Of a stretch of 53,901 bases of DNA, positions 1-8,736 are shown piece after piece. Numbering within the stretch: position 1 is the stretch's first letter; each line of letters opens with the position of its first letter. The stretch is from Chlorobiaceae bacterium (GTDB taxonomy: Bacteria; Bacteroidota; Chlorobiia; Chlorobiales; Chlorobiaceae): the NCBI GenBank assembly GCA_016927285.1, contig JAFGMZ010000023.1:1-53901 (forward strand), read 5' to 3'. Below the pieces are notes generated by a model. That model made no database searches and was not told the DNA's origin. It saw only the letters and a list, made by a program, of their open reading frames with translations. Position numbers and translations under genes: made by a program.

Positions 1-1158
1 AAAACCGACGAGAGGAATGACGCCCATCATTGAAAATGATGCGAGAAGGGCTGTCGCCATGGTAATGGGCATCGCCTTACCCAATCCGCCCAGCATATCG
101 GCATCTCTGGTACCCGCAGCATGATCGATCGTGCCTGCAACCAGAAAAAGAGTGCCTTTGTAGAGCGAATGCGCAACCAGGTAAATGAAAAATGCTTTTA
201 TGGCAAGCTCTGAACCTATGCCGATCATCATGGTCAGGGTACCGAGAACGCTGAGGGTCGAATAGGCAAGAAGTTTTTTCAGATCCGTCTGGGTAAAGGA
301 GAGCGCAGCGGAAAATATCATGGTGATCGCTCCGATTATGAGCAGCGTATCCTGCCAGAGCGCCGTTCCGCCAATCAGGTGATTCATCCTTGCAAGCAGG
401 TAAATGCCGGCTTTGACCATGGTTGCGGAATGGAGATACGCGCTTACCGGCGTCGGGGCAGCCATGGCATTGGGAAGCCAGAAATGAAAAGGAAACTGTG
501 CGGATTTGGTGAACGCCCCGAGCATGACAAGGATGGCTACGGCGGGATAGAGGGGCGAATTAACGATAAGGTCATGCTGCAGATAGAGTTCTGAAAATTC
601 CAGCGTACCGGAAATGCCGAAAAGCAGGATCATGCCGGCAAGAAGGGCCAATCCCCCTCCGCCGGTTACAAGCAGCGCCTGTGTGGCGGATTTTCTTGAC
701 TGCTCCTTATGATGGCTGAATCCGATAAGAAGAAAAGAACTTATGCTGGTAAGTTCCCAGAAAACGAACATGGCCGCCATGTTGCCGGAAAGCACGAGCC
801 CAAGCATAGAGGTCATGAACAGGGAGATCAGGAAGAAAAATCTCGAAGCCTGATCATAGTGCTTCATATAGGTGCCGGCATAGAGAAAAACTGCCGCACC
901 GATGAGGCTTATGATCAATGCGAAGGTAAAGCTCAGTCCGTCGAGAACAAACGAAAGATTAATACCAAGTGAAGGTACCCATGCATATGTTTCCCGTATA
1001 ACCTCTCCTGCGGCGATATTCGGATAATACGAGGCAATGCTGAAAACAAGATAGAGCGGCAGCAACACCGCAAGCCCACCGAAATACCTGTTAAACCTCC
1101 TGTAGAGAAGCGGCATCGCAGCAGAAACGATAAAACCTGTCAGAATAAAATAAAACAC
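1..1158 (-). CDS. mrpA: Mrp-type Na+/H+ antiporter subunit A, N-terminal part (runs off window)
   Basis: Polytopic membrane protein of the proton-translocating NuoL/MrpA family; as MrpA it would be the large ion-translocating subunit of a multisubunit Na+(K+)/H+ antiporter. Reverse translation gives about 386 residues with no stop to the left edge. The N-terminal segment (residues 35-200) carries WVPSLGINLSFVLDGLSF, FVFWELTSISSFLLIG and a GGLALLAGM stretch, all typical of MrpA rather than NuoL. Further on come the family's FHFWLPNAM and SAYLHSATMVKAG motifs, with the conserved Lys and His of the translocation path. An ATG lies at 1173, but a perfect GGAGG (1171-1167) overlaps it and sits 8 nt before an in-frame GTG at 1158, so I chose GTG. 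The remaining subunits should lie to the left. Confidence 0.85.
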   Translation of the reverse strand, partial: MFYFILTGFIVSAAMPLLYRRFNRYFGGLAVLLPLYLVFSIASYYPNIAAGEVIRETYAWVPSLGINLSFVLDGLSFTFALIISLIGAAVFLYAGTYMKHYDQASRFFFLISLFMTSMLGLVLSGNMAAMFVFWELTSISSFLLIGFSHHKEQSRKSATQALLVTGGGGLALLAGMILLFGISGTLEFSELYLQHDLIVNSPLYPAVAILVMLGAFTKSAQFPFHFWLPNAMAAPTPVSAYLHSATMVKAGIYLLARMNHLIGGTALWQDTLLIIGAITMIFSAALSFTQTDLKKLLAYSTLSVLGTLTMMIGIGSELAIKAFFIYLVAHSLYKGTLFLVAGTIDHAAGTRDADMLGGLGKAMPITMATALLASFSMMGVIPLVGF

Positions 1159-1166
1159 TGCAGTAT

Positions 1167-1171
1167 CCTCC
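1167..1171 (-). promoter_or_regulatory. Ribosome binding site deciding the mrpA start
   Basis: GGAGG on the minus strand with 8-nt spacing to the GTG at 1158. The competing ATG at 1173 overlaps this site and has no Shine-Dalgarno sequence of its own. Confidence 0.6.
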
Positions 1172-1352
1172 ATAAAATCAGAACGTCCCGGACTCTCCCT
1201 GTCAATCCTGTTATACAGGATATCGCAACATCGGAAACATATAAAAACCTGCTGTATACTTACGAACTTGTATCACTATAAGAACATAGGTACAATTCGC
1301 ATTGAAACCGCAAGGAGAGCTCGATTTTTTATTATTTTCGAAACCATACGGC

Positions 1353-2417
1353 ATGGCAACCAAAAACCCTGTACGCATGTTTACCTTTTCAAGACGTATC
1401 CCTGTACTTTTCGCCCTATTCCTGACGCTTTTTGGCTGTGGATCTTCAGACTCGGAACATCGAATCTACGAGCAGGAAAAAGTACTGATGGGCACGGTGA
1501 TGAAAATAAAGGCCGAAGGGCCTGCGCACGACGAGCAACAAACACGCTCAGCATTCGATGCCGCATTCAGACTTATCGCATCACTGGAGTCTGACCTGAG
1601 CGAATGGCAGGAGGCAAGTCCGGTTTCTCAGGCAAACAGGGCCGCCGGTCTGGAAAAAATCGCTGTTCCCGAACCCGTCATTACCGTAACCCGTAAATCA
1701 CTCGATATAGGTCGAATCACAGATGGAGCTTTTGATGTCACCTTCCGCCCTCTCGGCAGACTGTGGAATATCAAAAACCGAAAGACTCCACCCCCTGCCG
1801 ACAGTATCGCCATTGCCGGCAGACTGGTCGATTACCGGCAGATCGAACTCGATACGCTTGAAAAAACCATCTTTCTGAAAAAAACGGGCATGGAAATCGG
1901 TTTCGGCGGCATTGCAAAAGGCTACGCGGCGTGGAGGGCGGGCGAACTGCTGAAATCTCGCGGCATCAACAACTTCATCATCAATGCAGGCGGCGACCTC
2001 TATGTTCACGGAAAAAAAAACCGGCAGTACTGGACTTCCGGAATTACAGATCCAGACAATAAAACCAGCAAAAAACCGGTTATCGCTTTCCAGATACTGA
2101 AACCCTGCGGCATTGCCACAAGCGGAGAGTATGAGAACTTCTTTCTCTGGCAGGGTAAACGCTATCACCATATCATCGACCCGGAAACCGGCTATCCTGC
2201 AGAAGGGATGAAAAGCGTGACCGTATTTTCTGAGGATCCCGCCAAAGCAGATGCGTATGCAACGGCGTTCTTCATTCTTGGCTACGAAAAGTCCCTTGAA
2301 ATTATCGGGCAGGACCCCTCAGCTGCGTTCATCATGATCGACATGAACGGGCGCATGCTGCGGAGTCCCAACCTTGACCGCTACATCCTCGTCCTGAAAA
2401 ATCAGGATAACTTCTGA
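1353..2417 (+). CDS. apbE: FAD:protein FMN transferase, lipoprotein
   Basis: ApbE attaches FMN from FAD to Thr/Ser of target proteins such as NqrB/C and RnfD/G subunits, acting outside the inner membrane. From ATG 1353 the protein has 354 residues. A lipoprotein signal peptide is followed by a lipobox ending LTLFGC (Cys29). Family motifs follow in order: [53 protein letters not shown] and a [11 protein letters not shown] segment, so the fold is complete. The reading frame is open back to TTG 1302; ATG 1377 is another possible start, and no site has an ideal ribosome binding site. The 3' end overlaps the convergent pgi stop by 16 nt, so no terminator separates them. No target flavoprotein gene is visible nearby. 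Confidence 0.9.
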   Translation: MATKNPVRMFTFSRRIPVLFALFLTLFGCGSSDSEHRIYEQEKVLMGTVMKIKAEGPAHDEQQTRSAFDAAFRLIASLESDLSEWQEASPVSQANRAAGLEKIAVPEPVITVTRKSLDIGRITDGAFDVTFRPLGRLWNIKNRKTPPPADSIAIAGRLVDYRQIELDTLEKTIFLKKTGMEIGFGGIAKGYAAWRAGELLKSRGINNFIINAGGDLYVHGKKNRQYWTSGITDPDNKTSKKPVIAFQILKPCGIATSGEYENFFLWQGKRYHHIIDPETGYPAEGMKSVTVFSEDPAKADAYATAFFILGYEKSLEIIGQDPSAAFIMIDMNGRMLRSPNLDRYILVLKNQDNF

Positions 2418-4051
2418 CGGCTCTGCCTGTAACGATTGATCAGCGCATTGGTAGAACTGTCGTGCCCTGCCGCATCGACATCACCCTGCAGTTCAGAAAG
2501 AATAGCTTTAGCCAGCTGCTTACCAAGCTCTACGCCCCACTGATCGAAAGAGTTGATCTGCCAGATCGCGCCCTGCACAAAAACCTTGTGCTCGTAAAGC
2601 GCAATCAGAGCGCCAAGCGTAAAGGGGTTCAACTCGTCGAACACCAGCGTATTTGTCGGGCGGTTTCCGGGAAAAACCTTGTGCGGCACAAGCATGGCAA
2701 GCGTCTCGGGGTCACAGCCGGCAGACACAAGCTCCTGACGAGCCTCTTCAGCTGTCTTGCCCTTCATCAGCGCCTCAGTCTGGGCAAAGCAGTTCGCTAC
2801 AAGCATGTCATGGTGCTCACCCAGCGGATTCTGGCTCTTCAGCGGCACGATGAAGTCCGCCGGAATAACACCGGGACCCTGATGCAACAGCTGGAAAAAC
2901 GCATGCTGGGAATTTGTTCCCGGTTCGCCCCAGATCACCGGCCCGGTAGCATATCCAACGGTTTCGCCACCGCAGGTTACCCTTTTGCCGTTGCTCTCCA
3001 TGTCAAGCTGCTGAAGATAGGCCGGAAAACGGTGGAGATACTGATCGTAAGGAATAACCGCATGAGAGGCGGTATTGAAAAAATTATTGTACCAGACTCC
3101 AAGCAGGGCCATGATCACCGGTAGATTCTCTTCGAGAGGAGCCTGCCGGAAATGTGCGTCCATGGCATGTGCGCCGCCAAGAAGTTCCGAAAACCTGTCG
3201 AAACCGAGAAAAAGGGCGATGGAAAGCCCGATTGACGACCAGAGCGAGTACCTTCCGCCAACCCAGTCCCAGAAACGAAACATGTTCGACTCGTCGATAC
3301 CGAACTCCACGACCTTTTTGCGATTTGTTGACACCGCTGCGAAATGCCTGGCGATATGTCGTTCTTCGCCGGCATAATCGAGAAACCACGCTCTTGCGCT
3401 CAGGGCATTGGTAAGCGTTTCCTGCGTGGTAAAAGTTTTCGAGGCCACAATGAACAGCGTCGTTTCCGGATCGAGTTTTTTAAGCGTTTCGCTGATATGC
3501 GTACCGTCGATATTGGAAACGAAATGCACATCGATAGCTCCATGCGCAAAAGGCCTGAGCGCTTCAGTAACCATATACGGCCCAAGATCAGATCCACCGA
3601 TGCCTATATTGACCACATCGGTAACAGCTTTTCCGGTAAACCCTGTCCAGCTTCCCGACAGTACTTTTCCGGCAAAGGATTTCATCTGCTCGAGCACCGC
3701 TGCCACTTCTGAAGAAGCATCGAGACCATCAATAATAAAGGGACGACCAGGAGGGGTTCGCAAGGCCGCATGCAGAACCGCACGCTTTTCCGTAACATTG
3801 ATCGGATCGCCCCCAAACATCCTCTCCCGCTTCTCTTCGACTCCTGCAGTTCGTGCCAGCTCGACAAGCAGCTCCATTGTCCTGACCGTAATCCTGTTTT
3901 TCGAATAATCGAGCATGATGCCGGCAGCCTCCGACGAAAACCGTGTACACCGCTCTGAGTCATCCTCGAAAAGCTGGCGCATTATCCGGGATCCTGTCTC
4001 CTCTTTATGCTTCTGGAGTGAGACCCATGCTGTACTTTTCGAAATATCCAT
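2402..4051 (-). CDS. pgi: Glucose-6-phosphate isomerase
   Basis: Cytoplasmic enzyme interconverting glucose-6-phosphate and fructose-6-phosphate; in an autotroph it links the gluconeogenic flow to glycogen and sugar nucleotides. The 549-residue product has the normal length for the bacterial PGI family. Visible motifs are [14 protein letters not shown] (phosphate-binding loop), [25 protein letters not shown] (PGI signature 1), [11 protein letters not shown] containing the catalytic Glu/His region, and [12 protein letters not shown] (signature 2). It starts at ATG 4051. It converges on apbE with a 16-nt overlap. Nothing unusual is seen. Confidence 0.97.
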   Translation of the reverse strand: MDISKSTAWVSLQKHKEETGSRIMRQLFEDDSERCTRFSSEAAGIMLDYSKNRITVRTMELLVELARTAGVEEKRERMFGGDPINVTEKRAVLHAALRTPPGRPFIIDGLDASSEVAAVLEQMKSFAGKVLSGSWTGFTGKAVTDVVNIGIGGSDLGPYMVTEALRPFAHGAIDVHFVSNIDGTHISETLKKLDPETTLFIVASKTFTTQETLTNALSARAWFLDYAGEERHIARHFAAVSTNRKKVVEFGIDESNMFRFWDWVGGRYSLWSSIGLSIALFLGFDRFSELLGGAHAMDAHFRQAPLEENLPVIMALLGVWYNNFFNTASHAVIPYDQYLHRFPAYLQQLDMESNGKRVTCGGETVGYATGPVIWGEPGTNSQHAFFQLLHQGPGVIPADFIVPLKSQNPLGEHHDMLVANCFAQTEALMKGKTAEEARQELVSAGCDPETLAMLVPHKVFPGNRPTNTLVFDELNPFTLGALIALYEHKVFVQGAIWQINSFDQWGVELGKQLAKAILSELQGDVDAAGHDSSTNALINRYRQSRQKLS

Positions 4052-4085
4052 ATTTTATACGCTACCAGTTTAAATGATATAAAAA

Positions 4086-4499
4086 TCAGTACGGAGAACA
4101 GCGAAAGGAAAAGGTAAAACCGGAATCGTTTCTTCGGGCTTCGACGATTTCAGCATGGCTCCGGATAAGATAAACTCCCCTGCCCGAGGTTTTCATAAGC
4201 CGACAGGCTTCTGACGGATCGGGAAGGTCTTCGGGACTGAACCCGATTCCGCAATCGCTCACGCTGACCAGAAGACCTCTGCCCCCTGCATCTTTATCAA
4301 AGGTCACCGTAACCGGGAGATCCTCCTGTTCGCGGTTCCCGTGAATAATTGCATTGACGAAAGCTTCTTTGACGGTAAGCTCCAGTATTGCCCCGAATTC
4401 CGGACTGTACCCCGATGTACGGCATATATCAAGAATCACGCAGCGCAGTGCGGCATACTCGTTCCACCGGCTTTTCAGCACAATACTGCGGCTTCTCAT
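4086..4499 (-). CDS. RsbW/SpoIIAB-like ATP-binding protein (anti-sigma factor or serine kinase)
   Basis: Single-domain GHKL (HATPase_c_2) protein of 137 residues, the size of RsbW-type anti-sigma kinases. The N-box is ELTVKEAFVNAIIHGN, the G1 box is DCGIGF and the G2 box is GRGVYLIRS, so nucleotide binding looks intact. Members of this family bind a sigma factor or phosphorylate a STAS-domain antagonist. No sigma factor or STAS gene is adjacent; the nearest STAS protein in the window is at 22613-23194. It lies 34 nt upstream of pgi on the same strand and could share its transcript. The partner is unknown. Confidence 0.75.
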   Translation of the reverse strand: MRSRSIVLKSRWNEYAALRCVILDICRTSGYSPEFGAILELTVKEAFVNAIIHGNREQEDLPVTVTFDKDAGGRGLLVSVSDCGIGFSPEDLPDPSEACRLMKTSGRGVYLIRSHAEIVEARRNDSGFTFSFRCSPY

Positions 4500-4745
4500 T
4501 TATCTGTAGAGGCAAATGAATAATACTCACGGCAACCCGTGAATTTACCATTATGCCGGCGTCTTCACAACCAGTCCGCAGTCAATAAAAATTGACTTAA
4601 TTTTTTAAGTATATTGAGATCATGAATCTTATTTTTTATTACGTATTTGTATTTTTATATTAAATTTTTATATTTCTGTCAGAATATCGACAAGATTTTC
4701 TCAACAAACAACAATCGCCTTATCAAACAGTAAACCGCTATCAGT

Positions 4746-6071
4746 ATGAAACGTCTCAACATGAAACCGGGAATGCTCCTGCCGGGAGTACTGCTCGGGG
4801 CCGCAATGTTCAGCCCGCCGCTTTTCGGCGCAGAACCAGCAGCCGATGCCGTCAACGCTTATGCGATTGACAATTTCTTTCTCTTTATCTGCGCTGTGCT
4901 CGTCCTGTTCATGCAGGCAGGCTTCGCTCTGGTGGAAACAGGCCTTAACGCTGCAAAGAACACGGTCAATATCCTGTTCAAGAATCTCATGGACCTCTCG
5001 ATTGGAGCAATCCTCTTCTACTTCGTCGGCTATGGCCTGATGTATCCCGGTGAAGCCTTCAGCGGAGGATGGTTCGGTTTCGGAGGTTTCGGGATCGGTA
5101 CCGATGCGCCTGAAATCGCCGGCGGCAATCTTCATCCTGCCGTTGACTTCCTCTTTCAGGTAGCCTTTGCCGCAACTGCGGCAACTATCGTATCCGGCGC
5201 AGTGGCTGGCCGGATGCAGTTCAAGTCGTACCTGATCTATTCTGCGGTACTGACCTCACTGGTCTATCCTATCAGCGGATTCTGGAAATGGGGCGGCGGA
5301 TGGCTGAACGCGCTTGGATTCTATGATTTTGCCGGATCTCTCGTTGTACACGCACTGGGCGGATTTGCAGGCCTTGCAGGAGCTATCGTGCTCGGACCGC
5401 GCATCGGAAGGTTCAACGCGGACGGCTCACCCAACGCAATGCCCGGCCACAACCTCGCGCTCAGCACGCTTGGCGTCTTCATTCTTCTGATAGGATGGTA
5501 CGGCTTCAACCCGGGCAGCCAGCTTGCAGTAGTCGGCGGCGACAACACCAATGCCGTTATGCTCATCGCCACAAACACCACTCTTGCAGCTTGCGCAGGC
5601 GCATTCATAGCCATGATGTTCGCATGGATACTCTTCAAGAAGCCCGACCTTACCATGGCGCTCAACGGCATGCTTGGAGGCCTTGTCGGCATTACAGCCA
5701 ACTGCGACTCGGTTACCTATAACGAAGCACTGATCATCGGTTCCGTTGCCGGTATCCTTGTCGTACTGGGTATCAAACTGCTCGATATGCTGAAAATCGA
5801 CGACCCTGTAGGCGCATGGCCGGTCCATGGCCTCAACGGCATCTGGGGCGGGATAGCTACCGGTATCTTCGGAGGCCATCCGATCATGGCACAGATAATC
5901 GGCTCGACCGTCATACCTCTGTGGGGATTCGCAACCATGCTGATACTGTTTTTCATCCTGAAAGCAGCTGGCATCCTTCGCGTCACGAAAGAAGAAGAGA
6001 TGAAAGGTCTCGATATCTCGGAACACGAAGAGGAAGCCTACTATGGATTTGAAATCTTCACAACACAGTAA
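4746..6071 (+). CDS. amtB: Ammonium transporter (Amt family)
   Basis: Inner-membrane trimeric ammonium channel. The 441-residue product begins with a cleavable-looking signal segment (residues 6-29, ending FGAEPAADA), as in E. coli AmtB, followed by about 11 membrane helices. The pore twin histidines are visible as VVHALGG (His202) and WPVHGLNGIWGG (His361). AFVETG-type (ALVETGLNAAKN) and GWYGFNPGS motifs are also present. The C-terminal tail is short and acidic. A P-II gene follows after 21 nt, the classic amtB-glnK pairing in which P-II blocks the channel when nitrogen is plentiful. The 246-nt upstream gap (4500-4745) is very AT-rich near 4600-4680 and presumably holds the promoter; I could not identify a sigma-54 site. 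Confidence 0.96.
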   Translation: MKRLNMKPGMLLPGVLLGAAMFSPPLFGAEPAADAVNAYAIDNFFLFICAVLVLFMQAGFALVETGLNAAKNTVNILFKNLMDLSIGAILFYFVGYGLMYPGEAFSGGWFGFGGFGIGTDAPEIAGGNLHPAVDFLFQVAFAATAATIVSGAVAGRMQFKSYLIYSAVLTSLVYPISGFWKWGGGWLNALGFYDFAGSLVVHALGGFAGLAGAIVLGPRIGRFNADGSPNAMPGHNLALSTLGVFILLIGWYGFNPGSQLAVVGGDNTNAVMLIATNTTLAACAGAFIAMMFAWILFKKPDLTMALNGMLGGLVGITANCDSVTYNEALIIGSVAGILVVLGIKLLDMLKIDDPVGAWPVHGLNGIWGGIATGIFGGHPIMAQIIGSTVIPLWGFATMLILFFILKAAGILRVTKEEEMKGLDISEHEEEAYYGFEIFTTQ

Positions 6072-6092
6072 CGATAAAACCGGAGCTTACGC

Positions 6093-6434
6093 ATGAAATA
6101 CATTGTTGCAATGATACAGCCCCACAAGCTGACTGACGTCAAAGCTGCGCTGGCAGAGGTGGGGGTCAGAAAAATGACGGTGACCAACGCTCTCGGCTGC
6201 GGCGCTCAGGGAGGCTACACCGAGGTCTACCGCGGCGTACCGAGCGAGGTCAACCTGCTGAAGAAGATCAAGGTCGAGATTGGAGTCAATGACGACTATG
6301 CCGATAAAACCGTGAAGGCAATCGTCAAAGGTGCAAAAACAGGCGAAATCGGAGATGGCAAGATCTTCGTCTTCGATCTTCCCCAGTGCATCCGCATCAG
6401 GACCGAGGAAACCGGCAATGATGCTATAGGCTGA
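6093..6434 (+). CDS. glnK: Nitrogen regulatory P-II protein with Ser at position 51
   Basis: Small trimeric signal protein sensing ATP/ADP and 2-oxoglutarate; next to amtB it most likely gates the ammonium channel. The 113-residue length aligns without gaps to E. coli GlnB at the N-terminus. Tyr46 of the T-loop is present (GYTEVYRG). Residue 51, the tyrosine uridylylated in proteobacteria, is Ser here ([10 protein letters not shown]). The B- and C-loop signatures [12 protein letters not shown] and [13 protein letters not shown] are intact. A GGAGC ribosome binding site precedes ATG 6093. Control by GlnD uridylylation at position 51 is therefore not possible, and regulation by ligand binding alone is the likely mode. 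Confidence 0.95.
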   Translation: MKYIVAMIQPHKLTDVKAALAEVGVRKMTVTNALGCGAQGGYTEVYRGVPSEVNLLKKIKVEIGVNDDYADKTVKAIVKGAKTGEIGDGKIFVFDLPQCIRIRTEETGNDAIG

Positions 6435-6460
6435 GATGATTTTTTTTATTAACTAACGAC

Positions 6461-6486
6461 GGGCATCTCGTATAGACGAGATGCCC
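6461..6486. repeat. Perfect 11-bp inverted repeat between P-II gene and porin gene
   Basis: GGGCATCTCGT (6461-6471), loop ATAG, then ACGAGATGCCC (6476-6486). The stem is perfect, but no T-run follows it in the plus direction; a T-run (6440-6448) precedes it. It is therefore not a standard intrinsic terminator. It may act as an RNA stabiliser or processing hairpin that sets different transcript levels for glnK and the porin gene. This role is inference. Confidence 0.7.
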
Positions 6487-6520
6487 GAAACCACACAACA
6501 AACGAAACAGGAGTACATTG

Positions 6521-7183
6521 ATGAAAAAAACAATTACTATCGCCTCGCTTGCCGTAGCGCTTTTCGCCGGAATGGGCAGCACCGCGCAGGCAGAAGGATT
6601 CAAAATAGGCGCTGACGTCGTCAGCAGCTATGTGTTCAGAGGCAGCGAATTCGGCAACTCGGCAGCTATTCAGCCAAACCTTTCGTATACCTTTCCCGGC
6701 ATCGGAATCGTAGTGGGTGCATGGGGTTCTTATGCCATTGCCGAGGATAACGGGGATCGTTACAAGGAAATCGATCTCTATGTCACCGTTCCGGTCGGTC
6801 CGTTCACCTTCACCATAACCGATTATAATTATCCGGATCTCGGAGATACTTTTGATTTCAGCGATGACGGCCCTAACATTGTTGAAGCGAGCATCGGGTA
6901 CAGCTATGAAAACCTGGGTCTCCTTGCGGCTATGAACATTGCTGGCCTTGATACCGATAATGCGAAATACTTCGAAGCAAACTACAAGTTCTACGACAAG
7001 GACGGCTTCAGTGCAAAAGGATTCGTCGGTGCAGGCGATGAAGATTTCTACGGTGATTTTGAAGGCGATAACTTTGCGCTCGTCAACACCGGTATATCGG
7101 TCTCCAAAGACCGCTTTACCGCATCGTATATCTACAATCCCGATACCGAGAAGTCTCACCTCGTATTCATGGCTTCGTTCTGA
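6521..7183 (+). CDS. Small outer-membrane beta-barrel protein (TorF/Gcw_chp-like porin)
   Basis: 220-residue exported protein. The Sec signal peptide (residues 1-22) ends in AQA. The rest alternates polar and hydrophobic residues, is rich in Gly, Tyr and Asp, and ends in Phe, as expected of a beta-barrel. The opening FKIGADVVSSYVFRGSEF matches the start of the TorF family of putative porins (PF09694). The ATG at 6521 follows a CAGGAG ribosome binding site with 6-nt spacing; the frame opens 3 nt earlier at a TTG. Its place after amtB-glnK suggests a role in the nitrogen-limitation response, perhaps as a diffusion pore for ammonium or small nitrogen compounds. The substrate is not known. Confidence 0.75.
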   Translation: MKKTITIASLAVALFAGMGSTAQAEGFKIGADVVSSYVFRGSEFGNSAAIQPNLSYTFPGIGIVVGAWGSYAIAEDNGDRYKEIDLYVTVPVGPFTFTITDYNYPDLGDTFDFSDDGPNIVEASIGYSYENLGLLAAMNIAGLDTDNAKYFEANYKFYDKDGFSAKGFVGAGDEDFYGDFEGDNFALVNTGISVSKDRFTASYIYNPDTEKSHLVFMASF

Positions 7184-7220
7184 TCGCAGTTCGACAGTGT
7201 TCTTTTTTCTCCGTGTGTGT

Positions 7221-7260
7221 AAAACAGAAAAGGAGCCGCTTGCGGCTCCTTTTCTGTTTT
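7221..7260. terminator. Strong bidirectional intrinsic terminator
   Basis: A 19-bp perfect stem (7221-7239 with 7242-7260) around a 2-nt loop, with a GC-rich core AGGAGCCGC/GCGGCTCCT and A/T flanks giving a T-run in both directions. It ends the rightward amtB-glnK-porin unit and the leftward acetyltransferase gene. Confidence 0.92.
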
Positions 7261-7288
7261 GTAATCATTATGTTTATCAGTCCTTACC

Positions 7289-8422
7289 TCAGATATCCTT
7301 CTCATAAATAACATATTCCTTGTAGGGTCTGCCGCCTATAACTTTGGCAAGCTTGCTCATGGCTTCGTTGGATTTCAGCACCCAACTCATTTCGCTGGCG
7401 AAGACACCATGCTTGCCGCCGTAATCGGCAATATGGGTATTGAGAATGCTGTCGATCCCCTTGTTGCGGTATTCCGGAAGGACGCCCATCGTGATGGTCC
7501 TGACCATGGTGATTTTCCGTCTGTACCAGAGAAATTTCAGGAGGCCGAGAGGCGAAAAAGGATTGCCGTTAACATGCTTCAGCGCCTGATTCACATCCGG
7601 CAACGAGAGAGAAAAACCAATAGTTCGATTGTCGCGGTCTTCTACAAAATAGATATAATGCGGATTGGCAAGAGGCTTGAGACTTTTTGCCATAAAATCG
7701 AACTCTCTATTGGTCATGGGTACGAAACCCCAGTTCTTCTCCCAGGCTTTATTGTAGATATCTCTGACCCGTTCGATCTCGCAGTCAAAGTTCTTCATGT
7801 TCATGATCCTTATTGAGAGCCCTTCGCGCTTCATGACATGGGCGGCAATCTTTCGCAACCGAGCAATATCGATAATGCTCTGATCGATATACCAGGCCAG
7901 TAACTCCTGTCCGATATGGTGCCCTGATTTGAGTACGAGATCGTTGTAATAGGGCGGATTGTAGAGCATGAGAAAGACCGGGGAACTGTCAAACCCTTTG
8001 ACAAGCATTCCGCACTGATCGTTCATCGAAGGACTAACCGGACCTCGCATGGCATCGAGACCCTTTATCTTCAGCCAGCCGGCGGCGGCATCAAAGAGCG
8101 CATCAGCAACCTCCTGATCATTGATGCATTCGAAAAAACCCCAGAAACCCACGCGGTCCTGATGAACCTCATTATGGCGCCTGTTTTCTACAGCTGCGAT
8201 GGTACCGGACAATTTCCCGTCCTTCCATGCCGTGAACATCGCAAGATCGGCATGTTCGTAGAGCGGAAAAACCTCGATATCAAGGGTTTTCATGTAATCG
8301 GAGATCACCGGAGGCACCCAGTATTGCTTCAGTTCGGGATCGTTACGATAGACCTGCCAGGCGAAGGTAATGAACTGCCGGCGCTCTTTCTTTGTCCTGA
8401 CCTGCCTGATTTCAAGCGTCAT
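7289..8422 (-). CDS. GNAT-fold N-acetyltransferase-like protein (YghO-like)
   Basis: 377-residue cytoplasmic protein. The C-terminal half holds a GNAT-type acyl-CoA site, TITMGVLPEYRNKGIDS, around residues 310-326. The N-terminal half contains conserved-looking GPVSPSMNDQCGMLV and FLMLYNPPYYNDLV segments found in large two-domain acetyltransferase-like proteins similar to E. coli YghO. The substrate is unknown. ATG 8422 is the start used. It is read leftward into the shared terminator at 7221-7260. The DUF2892 gene upstream is separated by its own hairpin, so this is probably a single-gene unit. Confidence 0.7.
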   Translation of the reverse strand: MTLEIRQVRTKKERRQFITFAWQVYRNDPELKQYWVPPVISDYMKTLDIEVFPLYEHADLAMFTAWKDGKLSGTIAAVENRRHNEVHQDRVGFWGFFECINDQEVADALFDAAAGWLKIKGLDAMRGPVSPSMNDQCGMLVKGFDSSPVFLMLYNPPYYNDLVLKSGHHIGQELLAWYIDQSIIDIARLRKIAAHVMKREGLSIRIMNMKNFDCEIERVRDIYNKAWEKNWGFVPMTNREFDFMAKSLKPLANPHYIYFVEDRDNRTIGFSLSLPDVNQALKHVNGNPFSPLGLLKFLWYRRKITMVRTITMGVLPEYRNKGIDSILNTHIADYGGKHGVFASEMSWVLKSNEAMSKLAKVIGGRPYKEYVIYEKDI

Positions 8423-8452
8423 GATGCTTCAGAAGAAAGGATTAAAGTAAAA

Positions 8453-8473
8453 ATCCCCCTCGAAAAGGGGGAT
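8453..8473 (-). terminator. Intrinsic terminator downstream of the DUF2892 gene
   Basis: 8-bp stem ATCCCCCT/AGGGGGAT around a 5-nt loop. On the minus strand it is followed by TTTTTAC, the expected U-tract, and it lies 30 nt after the DUF2892 stop codon. Confidence 0.75.
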
Positions 8474-8502
8474 AATCAATCACAGAGGGCATATACAACC
8501 CT

Positions 8503-8709
8503 TTATTTGAAAGCTTCTCCGGGAGGCACCCCTGCTGCTTTAAGAATTTTTGCCATAGGACAGAAGCCGGTGAATGCTGCCTGAAAGAGGTTCAAACCGA
8601 CAAACCCGGTAAACCAGAGCCAGTTCTGGTTTTGATAGAAGATTGAAAGAAGTACGCTGGCGAGCACAAAAAAGCCGGCAACAGCAAAAACAAGACGGTC
8701 GATATTCAT
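8503..8709 (-). CDS. Small two-helix membrane protein (DUF2892 family)
   Basis: 68 residues with two hydrophobic segments (about residues 5-22 and 29-50), then [14 protein letters not shown]. The FTGFCPMA pattern with its Cys-Pro is typical of DUF2892, the C-terminal membrane domain also found on YgaP-type rhodaneses. The function of stand-alone members is unknown; several lie near sulfur or thiosulfate genes, but none are seen here. Start ATG 8709. DAHP synthase lies 27 nt upstream on the same strand, so the two may be cotranscribed, ending at the hairpin 8453-8473. Confidence 0.75.
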   Translation of the reverse strand: MNIDRLVFAVAGFFVLASVLLSIFYQNQNWLWFTGFVGLNLFQAAFTGFCPMAKILKAAGVPPGEAFK

Positions 8710-8736
8710 GTTGGTATAGTGTTTATTAATCGGTTC

